A stretch of DNA of 64,000 bases, from NCBI GenBank assembly GCA_016720545.1, contig JADKKK010000034.1, forward strand, positions 411,939 to 475,938, written 5' to 3'. The DNA is from Myxococcales bacterium (GTDB taxonomy: Bacteria; Myxococcota_A; Polyangia; Polyangiales; Polyangiaceae). Of this stretch, positions 17,545 through 25,891 are shown one piece after another. Under the pieces are notes generated by a model that saw only the letters and a list, made by a program, of their open reading frames with translations, was not told the origin of the DNA and made no database searches. Every line of letters begins with the position of its first letter. The stretch's first letter is position 1. The position numbers were made by a program, and so were the translations under genes.

Positions 17545-18882
17545 ATGCTCGTGGAGATGGCGAGCTCCGTGCACCCCGTCCGCCGGCTGCTCACCCAAGT
17601 GTTCCGCATGGCCGCGCGCACGTACTTCCGCTCGATCGAGGTCGTAGGCGACGTGCCGGTCGCGAACGTGGGCTCGCGCCTCTTCGCGAGCAACCACGTG
17701 AACGCCCTCGTGGATCCGATCCTCGTCGTCACGACCGCGGCGTGCCCAATCTCGCCTGTGGCGAAGAGCACCCTCTGGAACATCCCGGGGCTGGCGCCGC
17801 TCCTCGACATCGCCGACGCCGTGCCCATCGTTCGGCGACGGGACGCGCCGAACAAGTCGGCGACGGACAACGACGAGGTCTTCGAGCGAATCGCAGGACA
17901 CCTCCACGGTGGCGGCAACATTCTCATTTTTCCCGAAGGCACGAGCCACAACGAGCCGCACCTCGTCGCGCTGCGCTCCGGCGCCGGGCGCATGCTCGCG
18001 CGGGCGAAGGCGGACGGCGCGCGCGACCTCGAGGTTCAGGCGGTCGGCCTCGAGTTCGACGAGCGCAACGTGTTTCGGTCGCGCGTGCTCGTCGTGTACG
18101 GGCCGGTAGTGCGCGTCGCGGACCTGGGCGACCTCGAGGGCGACGCGCTGGCCGAGCGCATCACCGAGCTCCTCGACGCCGGCCTGCGTGGGCTCGTCGT
18201 CGAGGGCCAGACGTGGGAAGCGCGCGTGCTCGTCACTCGCGTCGCCGAGCTGCTCGGCGCGGAGCTCGAGGACACCTCCCTCGAGGCTTGGAACGCCATC
18301 GGGCGGCGCGTGAAGGCGGCGCGCGCGCTGCTCCGCGACGACGACGCGCTCGTGACCGAGGCGAGCGACGCGGTCACCGAGTACTACGCCGCCCTCGGCG
18401 AGGCCCGAACGAGCGACCTCGCGGTGCGCGACGGCGGCACCGGGTACCGGCCCGCACGCCTCCCGTCGCTGCTGTTCCTCCTCGCGGTGCTCCCGCTCGC
18501 GCTCTTCGGAGCGGTCGTCTACACCCTGCCCTACCAGGTGCCCCGGCTCGTCGTGCGGGCCACCAAGGAAGAGTCCTCGGACCTCACCTCGACCTACAAG
18601 CTTGGCGCGGGGCTCGTGCTCTTTCCGTTGTGGGCCCTCGTCGGCTGCGTGATCGCCGCGCTCACGTTGCCTCCGGGCGCCGCCGTGGCGTGCATCGCCG
18701 CGCTCCTCACGAGCCCCTTCGCGGCGCTCGCCTGGCAAGACCGCCTCCCCCGCCTGGCCGACACGTTCTGGCTGTTGCTCGGGCGAGGCACGCGCCTCGC
18801 GCACCTGCGCGGTCTCCGCGCGCGGGCGCTCGACGCCATCGCGAAGGCGCGGGCCCGCGCCGAGGCCCTCGAGGGAGCGTGA
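17545..18882 (+). CDS. PlsC-like acyltransferase with C-terminal membrane domain
   Basis: A 445-residue protein of the 1-acyl-glycerol-3-phosphate acyltransferase superfamily. The catalytic NHVNALVD (NHx4D type) is near residue 52 and the substrate-binding IFPEGTSH near residue 130. The C-terminal part (about 300-425) has at least two pairs of hydrophobic helices (LPSLLFLLAVLPLALFGAVV and LVLFPLWALVGCVIAAL), placing it in the inner membrane. It probably acylates a lysophospholipid or related lipid. The ATG start has TGAGG nearby. The stop overlaps the EamA gene GTG by four bases. The 147-base gap upstream is shared with the divergent DUF1549 gene and should hold both promoters. Confidence 0.85.
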   Translation: MLVEMASSVHPVRRLLTQVFRMAARTYFRSIEVVGDVPVANVGSRLFASNHVNALVDPILVVTTAACPISPVAKSTLWNIPGLAPLLDIADAVPIVRRRDAPNKSATDNDEVFERIAGHLHGGGNILIFPEGTSHNEPHLVALRSGAGRMLARAKADGARDLEVQAVGLEFDERNVFRSRVLVVYGPVVRVADLGDLEGDALAERITELLDAGLRGLVVEGQTWEARVLVTRVAELLGAELEDTSLEAWNAIGRRVKAARALLRDDDALVTEASDAVTEYYAALGEARTSDLAVRDGGTGYRPARLPSLLFLLAVLPLALFGAVVYTLPYQVPRLVVRATKEESSDLTSTYKLGAGLVLFPLWALVGCVIAALTLPPGAAVACIAALLTSPFAALAWQDRLPRLADTFWLLLGRGTRLAHLRGLRARALDAIAKARARAEALEGA

Positions 18883-19832
18883 GCGATCCGCGCGCCCGCG
18901 TGGGCGTCACCTCGGCGCTGCCCGCCCCGCCCGTCGCGCGGGCCCTCGTCGTCGCGGCCGCCGTGCTGTGGAGCGGCGGCGGCGTGGGCGTGAAGCTCCT
19001 CCCCGGATGCGAGGCGCGCACGATCGCCGGCGTCCGCGCGGTATTCGCGGCCCTCGTGATGGGCACCGCGCTCCTCGCGACGCGGGGCGCGCGAGGGGCG
19101 GCGGCGCCGCTGCGGCGGCCGCGGGTGTGGGGAGCCGCCGTGAGCTACGCGGTCATGGTCGTGTGCTTCGTGATCGCGGCGAAGCTCACCACCGCGGCGA
19201 ACGCGATCCTTCTCCAGTACACCGCGCCGATCTACGTGGCGATGGTGTCGCCCGCGCTGCTGCGCGAGCGGGTGCGGCCACGGGATCTCACGGCGGTCGC
19301 GGCCACACTCGTGGGCATGGTGCTCTTTTTCTTCGGAGAGCTGTCTCTCGCCGGGATGACCGGCAACATCATCGCCATCGCGTCCGGCTTCGGCTTCGCC
19401 GGGCTCCCGGTGTTCCTGCGCCTCGACGAGCTCGCGCGCCGCCGCGAGGGTCTGGTCGAGGACCCGTCGGCGCCGCTCGTGGCGATGACGCTCGGCAACG
19501 TTCTGGCCGCCGTCGCCTGCTCGTCCCGCATCGCTGCGGCCCCACCCACGACCGGCGCGGAGTGGAAGGTGCTGGCGCTCCTCGGGGCGTTCCAGATTGG
19601 GCTCCCCTACCTCCTCTACGCCCGCGCGGTGCGCGCGCTGCCCGCGCTCGAGAGCTCGCTGCTCGCGTCCATCGAACCTGTGCTGGCCCCGCTCTGGGTG
19701 GTGATCGCGACGGGCGAGCGTCCGAGCCGCGGCGCGCTGATCGGCGGCGCGCTCATCGTCGGCGCCGTGACCTTCCAGGCCGCAGGCAAGCGCCCTACGC
19801 CGGCGCCGCGCGCGACCGGGCGTGGTCGATAG
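18879..19832 (+). CDS. EamA/DMT-family transporter
   Basis: A 317-residue inner-membrane protein with about ten helices arranged as two repeated EamA halves (first half to about residue 155, second from about 185). The motif ANAILLQYTAPIYVAMVSPALL and the final LESSLLASIEPVLAPLWV are classic for the drug/metabolite transporter superfamily. GTG start overlapping the acyltransferase stop. Substrate unknown. A 32-base gap follows before the convergent HupE-like gene. Confidence 0.88.
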   Translation: MSDPRARVGVTSALPAPPVARALVVAAAVLWSGGGVGVKLLPGCEARTIAGVRAVFAALVMGTALLATRGARGAAAPLRRPRVWGAAVSYAVMVVCFVIAAKLTTAANAILLQYTAPIYVAMVSPALLRERVRPRDLTAVAATLVGMVLFFFGELSLAGMTGNIIAIASGFGFAGLPVFLRLDELARRREGLVEDPSAPLVAMTLGNVLAAVACSSRIAAAPPTTGAEWKVLALLGAFQIGLPYLLYARAVRALPALESSLLASIEPVLAPLWVVIATGERPSRGALIGGALIVGAVTFQAAGKRPTPAPRATGRGR

Positions 19833-19864
19833 ATTGCTGTAAGCACTTAGAAACAGGCCACGAT

Positions 19865-21055
19865 TCAGCCAGCCTGACGTTCGAGGGCGTGTACGACCGC
19901 GGCGAGCGCTCCGACCAGCGCGAGCGAGACCGCCATCGCGCGGCGCGCGCGGGGCGAGAGCGCGTGCTGCGCGCGGGCGTAGCGCACGAGCCACGCCGCG
20001 CACGTGACGATGGAGAGGTGCGCGAGCCACACGCCGACCCCGAAGCCGAGCCGCGTCGCGCTCGAGGCGTGCGCGAGGTCGAGCGCGGGAGCGTGAGTCG
20101 CGAACGCGAGCCCCACGGCGAAGCCGAGCGGCGCCCCGACGAGCCACCGTCCCCGCGACGAGACGACGAGCGGCTCGGGCTCGTCGGGGCTCGCGCGCGC
20201 CGGAAGCGCGGCCAGCGCGAGGAGCGCGATCAGCGCCCCGGCCGCGACGCCCGCGGCCCGCGGCCACGCGAGCTCGCTCGAGAGCGCCGCCGCGTGCCCC
20301 ACGGCGAAAGCGACGACCGCCCCGAAGCGCGCGCGACGCGTCCACGGCACGAGCGCGAGGCCCACGAGCACGAGCAGGTGCTCGCGCACCGAGAGCGCGA
20401 ACCGAAAGCCCTGCGTCGACGGGCTCGACGCGCGAGGACGCGGCGCGGGCCGGGGCGGTCCCTCGGCCGCCGCCGCAGGCGCTTCGGGCGCGCGAAACGT
20501 CACGCGCGAGTCCTTCGCCGAGAGCAGCGCATCGCTCGTGGCCTGGCCGACGGTGCGCGCGACGTGGCGGTGACTCTCGCCGAGGGTCTCGAGGAGCGGG
20601 AGCGACAGGACGAGCTCTCGCGGCGCGGCCTCACACGCGAACGCGAGCTCGAACAGCAGCCCGTCGCCCTCGGTCAACGCCGCGTCGGTCAGGCGTGCGC
20701 GGCACGGGCTGCCGTCGGCCACGACCACGATGCCCTCCGCGAGCGCGCGGCCGAGAGCGGCAGAGGCGCGCGGCACCTCCGAGGCGGACACCCGACCGTC
20801 GCCGTCCGCGTCGAGCGCGGGCACGAGGCGCAACCCATCGGCCACCGCGAAGGACACGCGGGCCGACACCTCCGCGCCCGTCACCTTGTACTCGCCCGAC
20901 GAGAGCCCCAGCGTGTGCGCTGACGCCATGCGCGGGCCGAGCGCCGACGCGAGGAACCAGAGGAGAGCGCCCCGGAGCGCGCGCCACCGCCGAGCAAGCG
21001 GCGCGAACGGCGCGAACGGTGCGAACGGCGCGAAGGGCAGGCGACCGCGAGCCAA
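19865..21055 (-). CDS. HupE/UreJ-like membrane protein with EF-hand-like motif
   Basis: About 396 residues. No in-frame ATG or GTG precedes the signal peptide, so a TTG at 21055 is the best start; an ATG at 20929 would remove the signal. After the signal (ending ASAHT) a periplasmic domain of about 120 residues contains DADGDGRVSASE, a good EF-hand calcium-loop pattern. The C-terminal half (about 190-390) has six or seven hydrophobic helices with the HupE/UreJ_2 pattern FALSVREHLLVLVGLALVP and AFAVGHAAALS. HupE/UreJ proteins are linked to metal (nickel or cobalt) handling, but the role of this subgroup is not known. Confidence 0.75.
   Translation of the reverse strand: MARGRLPFAPFAPFAPFAPLARRWRALRGALLWFLASALGPRMASAHTLGLSSGEYKVTGAEVSARVSFAVADGLRLVPALDADGDGRVSASEVPRASAALGRALAEGIVVVADGSPCRARLTDAALTEGDGLLFELAFACEAAPRELVLSLPLLETLGESHRHVARTVGQATSDALLSAKDSRVTFRAPEAPAAAAEGPPRPAPRPRASSPSTQGFRFALSVREHLLVLVGLALVPWTRRARFGAVVAFAVGHAAALSSELAWPRAAGVAAGALIALLALAALPARASPDEPEPLVVSSRGRWLVGAPLGFAVGLAFATHAPALDLAHASSATRLGFGVGVWLAHLSIVTCAAWLVRYARAQHALSPRARRAMAVSLALVGALAAVVHALERQAG
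20999..21036 (-). repeat. 9-bp tandem repeat encoding Phe-Ala-Pro
   Basis: Four near-identical copies of a 9-base unit (ggcgcgaac on the plus strand) encode FAPFAPFAPFAP in the region just before the signal peptide of the HupE-like protein. It is either a slippage expansion in a poorly constrained leader or partly 5 prime untranslated sequence if translation starts lower down. Confidence 0.75.
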
Positions 21056-21103
21056 GGTGCCGCCGAGTTTGACTGAAACCGCCCCGGTAAGGAAGGATAC
21101 GGC

Positions 21104-21946
21104 ATGTCCGCACGAACCCCAGCTGGCCGCCGCCCCGTCTCCACGCGCGCGCGGCTCACACTCCTCGCGCCCGCCCTGTGCGCAGGCCTCGCGGCGTGCG
21201 GTTGGGGCACCGGCTCCTCCTTCATCGAGCAGCCGCTCTCCCCTGCCAACGAGCCGGGGCTCCCGCAGGGCAGCGCGCAGGGCGCTCCCGCGCCGGGCCG
21301 ACGGCCGAGCGTCACGCTGGAGGCGAAGGGGCACCTCCCCGAGGACGTGCGCGGCCAGAACCTCGGCCTTTTTCGCAATACTTACTACGACTTCCCGAGC
21401 GAGTCCGAGTTCACGAGCGCCGCGAAGGGCGAGCCCGTCACGCTCCGCAACGCGACCTGCGGGGCGATAGCGCAGGTGCCTCGCGGCTTCTTCGAGACCC
21501 TGTGCGTGCAGGGCTCGGGCTCGCTCGCGCGGGGCGGCACGGTGAGCTTCGCCAAGCGCGACTGCGGCTGCGCCGACGTGTGCCCGCGCACCGGCCAGAA
21601 GATCTGCTTCGAAGCGCTCGATCCCAAGGCGTTCCCGTGGGGCCGAGGCGCCGCCGGCCGCGCCATCGCTCCGCTCCGCACGGTGGCGGCCGACACGACG
21701 GTGCTCCCCATGGGCACGCCTCTCTACATCCCCGAGCTCGACGGCCTGCCCATCGGCGAAGGCGGCGCGCTCCACGACGGCTGCGTCGTCGTGGAGGATC
21801 GCGGGCTCAAGGTGCGAGAGAGCCACATCGACATCTTCACGGGTCGCCCGCAGACCACCGAGAAGCTCGAAGAGACGCTGCCGTCGAACCAGGGCGTGCA
21901 CGTCGTGGTGCGCACGACGCGCTGCGAGCACCTGGCCCCGAAGTGA
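21104..21946 (+). CDS. 3D-domain lipoprotein
   Basis: A 280-residue lipoprotein (lipobox LAAC, Cys at about residue 26). The C-terminal half is a 3D domain, the double-psi beta-barrel found in lytic transglycosylase MltA and related wall enzymes: DTTVLPMGTPLYIPEL, then GCVVVEDRGLKV, then SHIDIFTG with the conserved aspartates. A middle Cys-rich patch (CGCADVCPRTGQKIC) suggests disulfides. I infer a role in cell-wall remodelling or binding, located at the outer membrane or periplasm. The stop overlaps the next gene by four bases. Confidence 0.85.
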   Translation: MSARTPAGRRPVSTRARLTLLAPALCAGLAACGWGTGSSFIEQPLSPANEPGLPQGSAQGAPAPGRRPSVTLEAKGHLPEDVRGQNLGLFRNTYYDFPSESEFTSAAKGEPVTLRNATCGAIAQVPRGFFETLCVQGSGSLARGGTVSFAKRDCGCADVCPRTGQKICFEALDPKAFPWGRGAAGRAIAPLRTVAADTTVLPMGTPLYIPELDGLPIGEGGALHDGCVVVEDRGLKVRESHIDIFTGRPQTTEKLEETLPSNQGVHVVVRTTRCEHLAPK

Positions 21947-22779
21947 GCGAACCACGCGACGAGGAGCCGGAACCTCGCCACGTGGTGACGCTCCGGCCGA
22001 TCGGCTACGCGCGGACCCCCTACCGCGAGAAGGCCGAGGCCCCACGGCAGCCGCTCGCCGCCCGCGGCGTCGAAGGGCGCGTGGAGGTGTTCACGCGCTA
22101 CGGCGACGCGCTCGCCGACCTCGAGGGCTTCGACCGCATCCTCCTCACGTTTGGCTTCGATCGCGCACCGCCGACCTCGAGCCTCAAGGTGCAGCCGCCG
22201 CGGAGCCCCGTGAAGCGCGGCGTCTTCGCCACGCGTTCGCCCCACCGGCCGAACGGGCTAGGGCTCTCGGTGGTCGGCCTCGCGCGGGTGGAACGGTGCA
22301 CCTTGCATGTGTTCGACGTGGACCTCCTCGACCGCACGCCGGTGTACGACATCAAGCCCTACCTCGCCTACACCGACGCCTTCCCCGACGCGCGCGCGGG
22401 GTGGCTCGCGGAGGACGGGCCGGCCTCCGCGGCGATCCGCGGCACGCCCGCCGATCCGCGCGCACCGTACGTGGTCTCGCTGCGACCCGAGGCGAAGCTC
22501 GCGTGCGACTTCGTCGAGCGCGAGACCGGCCTCGCGCTCGAGCGGCGAGCGCGGGAGCACCTCGCCCTCGGCCCCGAGCCGCACGCCTACAGGCGGATCC
22601 GCCGCGACGGAGACGTATCGGTCCTCGCCGTGAAGGAGTGGCGCGTCGCCTTCGTCGAGACGGGCCCGCGGGCGCTCGAGGTGGTGCGCGTGCGCTCGGG
22701 CTGCTCGCCCCGCGATCTCGCGCGCGACCGCGACGACCTCGCGGTCCACCGGGAGTTCGTGGCCCGGTTTGGGGCGTGA
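21943..22779 (+). CDS. TrmO/TsaA-family SAM-dependent methyltransferase
   Basis: A 278-residue protein; the N-terminal 155 residues are a TsaA/UPF0066 domain: LRPIGYARTPY near residue 12, a family signature VFATRSPHRPNGLGLS near residue 95, and DLLDRTPVYDIKPYLAYTD near 128. In E. coli TrmO methylates N6-threonylcarbamoyladenosine in tRNA-Thr. The extra C-terminal region (about 160-278) matches the longer TrmO form. GTG start overlapping the lipoprotein stop. Family membership is firm, the tRNA substrate is inferred. Confidence 0.88.
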   Translation: MSEPRDEEPEPRHVVTLRPIGYARTPYREKAEAPRQPLAARGVEGRVEVFTRYGDALADLEGFDRILLTFGFDRAPPTSSLKVQPPRSPVKRGVFATRSPHRPNGLGLSVVGLARVERCTLHVFDVDLLDRTPVYDIKPYLAYTDAFPDARAGWLAEDGPASAAIRGTPADPRAPYVVSLRPEAKLACDFVERETGLALERRAREHLALGPEPHAYRRIRRDGDVSVLAVKEWRVAFVETGPRALEVVRVRSGCSPRDLARDRDDLAVHREFVARFGA

Positions 22780-22795
22780 ATGCTACGATCATCGC

Positions 22796-23989
22796 ATGAT
22801 GACCCCGCCCCACGCGCGCCGCGGTGCGCGCCCGCGCGCGCGCTCGCTCCTCGTGGGCACCGCCTTCGTCGCGAGCCTCCTCAGCGCCGCGCTCTTCGCG
22901 GCCTGCTCGGACACGCCGGCCCCCGGCGCCGACGCGGGGGTCGACACGTCGGCGCCGCCGCTACCCACGGCGGACACGGCGCCGCCGCCACCGCCGAAGG
23001 ACGCCGAGGTCGACGCCGCCGAGGCCGGCCGCGATCCCTGCGACGAGCGCGGGGCCGATGGCCTCGTCACCTCGCTCGCGTGCACCGGGCTGTACGCGGA
23101 CTTCGCGACCAAGAAGCTCGCGCCGGGCGTGGTCCCCTACCAGACCGGCGCCCCCTTCTGGACCGACGGGGCCGAGAAGGAGCGGTATCTCCAACTCCCG
23201 CCCGGCACGACGATCGACACCAGCGTGATGGACGCGTGGAAGTGGCCGGTGGGCACCAAGGTCTGGAAGCAATTCAAGGTGGGCGGCAAGCGCATCGAGA
23301 CCCGCTACTACGGCAAGGTCTCGAGCACGAAGTGGCAGCGCACGACCTACCGGTGGGACGCCGGCGAGACCCGCGCGATGCGCCTCGACACGGGCGAGAC
23401 CCTGGCCGACGGCTACGAGATCCCCACGCTCCAGAAGTGCGACACCTGCCACTACGGCGGCGCCGATCAGCTGCTCGGGCTCGACGCCGTGGCGCTCTCG
23501 CTCCCGGGCGCGACCGGCGTCACGCTCGCGAGCCTCGCCGCCGCGGGCGCGCTGTCCGCGCCGCCCGCCACGCGCACCGCGGTGGTGCCCGAGGACGCGA
23601 CCGGGAAGGCCTCCGCCGCGCTCCAGTGGCTCCACGCGAACTGCTCGTCGTGCCACAGCGACGCGCCGCTCGCCGCCGCCTCGGCGGTGAACCTGCGGCT
23701 GGCGCTGCGCCCGAACGAGCTGCTCACCGCGACCCCGACCCCCGTCGCCGACTTGGCCATCACGACCACGGCCTACTGCACGCAGACGCGCTACGTGCCC
23801 GGGGACGCCGGCGGACCGCTCAAGAACATCGAGGGCGGCGACAAGACGCGCAGCGCGATCTGGGTGAGAGCCTCGGTCCGCGACGCCGCCGGCCGCGAGC
23901 AGATGCCGCCCATCGGCTCGCACAAGGTCGACGCTGCGGGCGTCGCCGTGCTCGGGGCTTGGCTCGACGCCCTCCGCCCCTGCCCTTGA
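22796..23989 (+). CDS. Lipoprotein with two c-type haem motifs
   Basis: About 397 residues. Two tandem ATGs (22796, 22799) precede a lipoprotein signal ending ALFAAC. After a Pro/Ala linker, a conserved domain (about 90-200) opens with GLYADFATKKLAPGVVPYQ and contains FWTDGAEKERY and WPVGTKVWKQFKVGGKR; then two CxxCH sites (CDTCHYGG near 222 and CSSCHSD near 283) that should bind covalent haem. It resembles the large family of periplasmic CxxCH proteins in Myxococcota and planctomycetes with unknown electron-transfer roles. A truncated paralogue of its N-terminal domain lies at 60125-60677. Confidence 0.78.
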   Translation: MMTPPHARRGARPRARSLLVGTAFVASLLSAALFAACSDTPAPGADAGVDTSAPPLPTADTAPPPPPKDAEVDAAEAGRDPCDERGADGLVTSLACTGLYADFATKKLAPGVVPYQTGAPFWTDGAEKERYLQLPPGTTIDTSVMDAWKWPVGTKVWKQFKVGGKRIETRYYGKVSSTKWQRTTYRWDAGETRAMRLDTGETLADGYEIPTLQKCDTCHYGGADQLLGLDAVALSLPGATGVTLASLAAAGALSAPPATRTAVVPEDATGKASAALQWLHANCSSCHSDAPLAAASAVNLRLALRPNELLTATPTPVADLAITTTAYCTQTRYVPGDAGGPLKNIEGGDKTRSAIWVRASVRDAAGREQMPPIGSHKVDAAGVAVLGAWLDALRPCP

Positions 23990-24323
23990 GGTGGGGGCGC
24001 GCGCAGCGAGCGCACGAGGAGAAGCGCCCCCCCACACCGCCGCGCGTGCCATGAACCCCTAGCCGTCGGCTAGGTGGGACGCTGGGCAACGCTTCAGGCT
24101 TCCGAGTTATCCGGCTCGTTAGAGCAGGCCCGGCGTGCACACCGCGCGGCCGTCGCGACCCTGGTTCGTGATCGTAAGGGATCCATGTCGCCGCGAACGA
24201 CGGCACGGGGGGGCCCTGGAAACGTAGGGGCGCGACGCGCGCGCGTCAACGGGCCGTCCCAGGGGTGGGCGGAATCCGCGCAGGAAATTGGACCTCCAGC
24301 GCCCGGCGGGGGAGGTTTCGCGC
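23990..24323 (+). other. 334-base intergenic region
   Basis: No convincing gene on either strand. It contains one perfect 7-bp hairpin (24058-24074) and, just before the next start, a GGGGGAGG ribosome site. Several short readable stretches exist but have no start-site or composition support. Confidence 0.6.
24058..24074. promoter_or_regulatory. Short perfect palindrome (7-bp arms, 3-base loop)
   Basis: CCTAGCC-GTC-GGCTAGG lies 69 bases after the cytochrome-like lipoprotein stop. It lacks a T-run, so it is a weak terminator candidate; it could equally be an operator half-site pair. Function is not established. Confidence 0.4.
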
Positions 24324-25868
24324 ATGTCCGAGAGCGAACCCGCGACCCGCGATCCCGACGCACCGACGCCCACGGCCGACGCGGCAAGCGCGGCCGACAC
24401 GACGACGCGCGCGCGCGTGCTCCGCGGCGGCGTGGAGCTCGCGAGCCTCGAGGCGCGCGAACAGCGGTGCCTCGAGCTGCTCGGCGACGGGGCCGTCGTG
24501 GTGCGCGTGCCCGCGCCGAAGCGCGAGCTCCGAGGGCGGCTCGCGGCGTTCGTGAGCGACTCGATCGAGGCGCGGCTCACGAGCCTCGGGGCGCCGGGGC
24601 CTCATCCGCACACCGGAGACCTGCTGGGCGACCAACTCTTCCGCGCGCGCACGCTCGGTGCTGGGCTCGTGCTCTCGCTCGACTCGCTCGCGGAGATCCG
24701 CTCGCCGGCGCTCACGCCCGAGGACTCGCACACCCTGACGGGTCTCGCGCGGGCGACCCGGGAGCGCCCGCTCGTGCTGCTGCTCGACGACGCCGATCGC
24801 GACGCCCCCGCGTACGCGCGCCCGGTCCCGCTCGGGGCGCTCTTGGCGCCGACGCTGGTCGCGACGCTTCCGGCGCCCCCGGTGGCCGCGCGCGACGAGC
24901 GCGAGAGCGCGCCTGCCGCGCACGCCGTCGGCGACGACGTCGACGCCGACCGCCGGGCGATCGCGCTCCCCAAGACGCCCCGCGAGGCCGCGCGACGCGA
25001 CGAGCCGCGCGAGGGCGCGCCTCGCGTCCCCGAGGCGGTCGCCGTGCACGCGCGCGCACTCTCGAGCGCCCGCGGGCCGCAGCCGCTCGCGGTGCTGAAG
25101 CGCCTATTCTTGGAGCACTACCTGCCCCTCGGGACCCTGCTCGACGAGGGGCACATCGACGCCCGCGCGGAGGCGGCCCACACCACCTTCCGACGGAGCT
25201 TCGAGCGCGCCTACGCCGACGCGTTTCCGACGTTCGCGCTCACGGGGAAGCGCCCTCGCATGGTGTTCGACGCGTTCGAGGAGGCCACGCGGCTCGCGCG
25301 AGCGACCGGCGCGCGCACGACGAGCCTGCTCATGGTGCCCAGCCTGCGCGTCGACCTCGGCCTGCGCATGGATCGTGAGCTCCAGCCGTCGATACCCAGC
25401 GAGGCACGCGTGGAGTCGGGCCTCTTGTTTGCGGCCCTCCCGTCGACCTCCGCGCGGCAAGAGGACACCCTCGCGCGCGGCGTCGCGGCCCTCGCGGCGG
25501 CGCGGCCCGACGAGAGCCCGGCCGACCCCGAGTGGCACACCCGCGGCGCCCTCCGACGGGTGCGCCTCGGTTCGCGCGACCTCTACTCGCTCGAGACGGT
25601 CGCCGCGTGGCGCAGCATGCCGCGGGGTCCCGAGGACGCCGCGGAGGTGGTGAGCGCGCTCGCGACGGCGATCGCTCGGCACGCGCACGCGCTCGTCGGG
25701 CGCAAGGGCCCGCTCACCAACGAGCGCAGCCCCGAGCGGACGCTCCTCTTCGTCTTCGGCGATCACGGGTTCACCTACGAGGACCGCGGCCACACGTGCG
25801 ACGGCGGCTCGACCCCGGAGGAGGCGATCGCGCCGTACTTCGCCTACGTGCTCGACCCCGCGAACTGA
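24324..25868 (+). CDS. PglZ-like / alkaline-phosphatase-superfamily protein
   Basis: A 514-residue protein, no signal peptide. The start at ATG 24324 is chosen because GGGGGAGG lies ten bases upstream. The C-terminal part resembles the PglZ domain: a first aspartate region MVPSLRVDLGLRMD near residue 342, the metal-binding LFVFGDHGF near 477 and GGSTPEEAIAPYF near 498. The N-terminal 280 residues do not match a family I know; they are rich in acidic and Arg residues with a low-complexity middle (about 190-245). PglZ proteins occur in BREX defence and two-component systems, but none of the other BREX genes are nearby, so I do not propose a defence role. Confidence 0.65.
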   Translation: MSESEPATRDPDAPTPTADAASAADTTTRARVLRGGVELASLEAREQRCLELLGDGAVVVRVPAPKRELRGRLAAFVSDSIEARLTSLGAPGPHPHTGDLLGDQLFRARTLGAGLVLSLDSLAEIRSPALTPEDSHTLTGLARATRERPLVLLLDDADRDAPAYARPVPLGALLAPTLVATLPAPPVAARDERESAPAAHAVGDDVDADRRAIALPKTPREAARRDEPREGAPRVPEAVAVHARALSSARGPQPLAVLKRLFLEHYLPLGTLLDEGHIDARAEAAHTTFRRSFERAYADAFPTFALTGKRPRMVFDAFEEATRLARATGARTTSLLMVPSLRVDLGLRMDRELQPSIPSEARVESGLLFAALPSTSARQEDTLARGVAALAAARPDESPADPEWHTRGALRRVRLGSRDLYSLETVAAWRSMPRGPEDAAEVVSALATAIARHAHALVGRKGPLTNERSPERTLLFVFGDHGFTYEDRGHTCDGGSTPEEAIAPYFAYVLDPAN

Positions 25869-25891
25869 CGCCACCTAAGCCGGTTCGAGTC

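Noticed and set aside
15481..18804. Very long open frames in several regions (over 1,000 codons) as giant genes
   Set aside because: In DNA this GC-rich, stop codons are rare, so antisense and upstream extensions stay open. Only the parts with family motifs and sensible starts were kept.
24058..24074. Hairpin as a rho-independent terminator
   Set aside because: It has no T-run after the stem and only seven base pairs.
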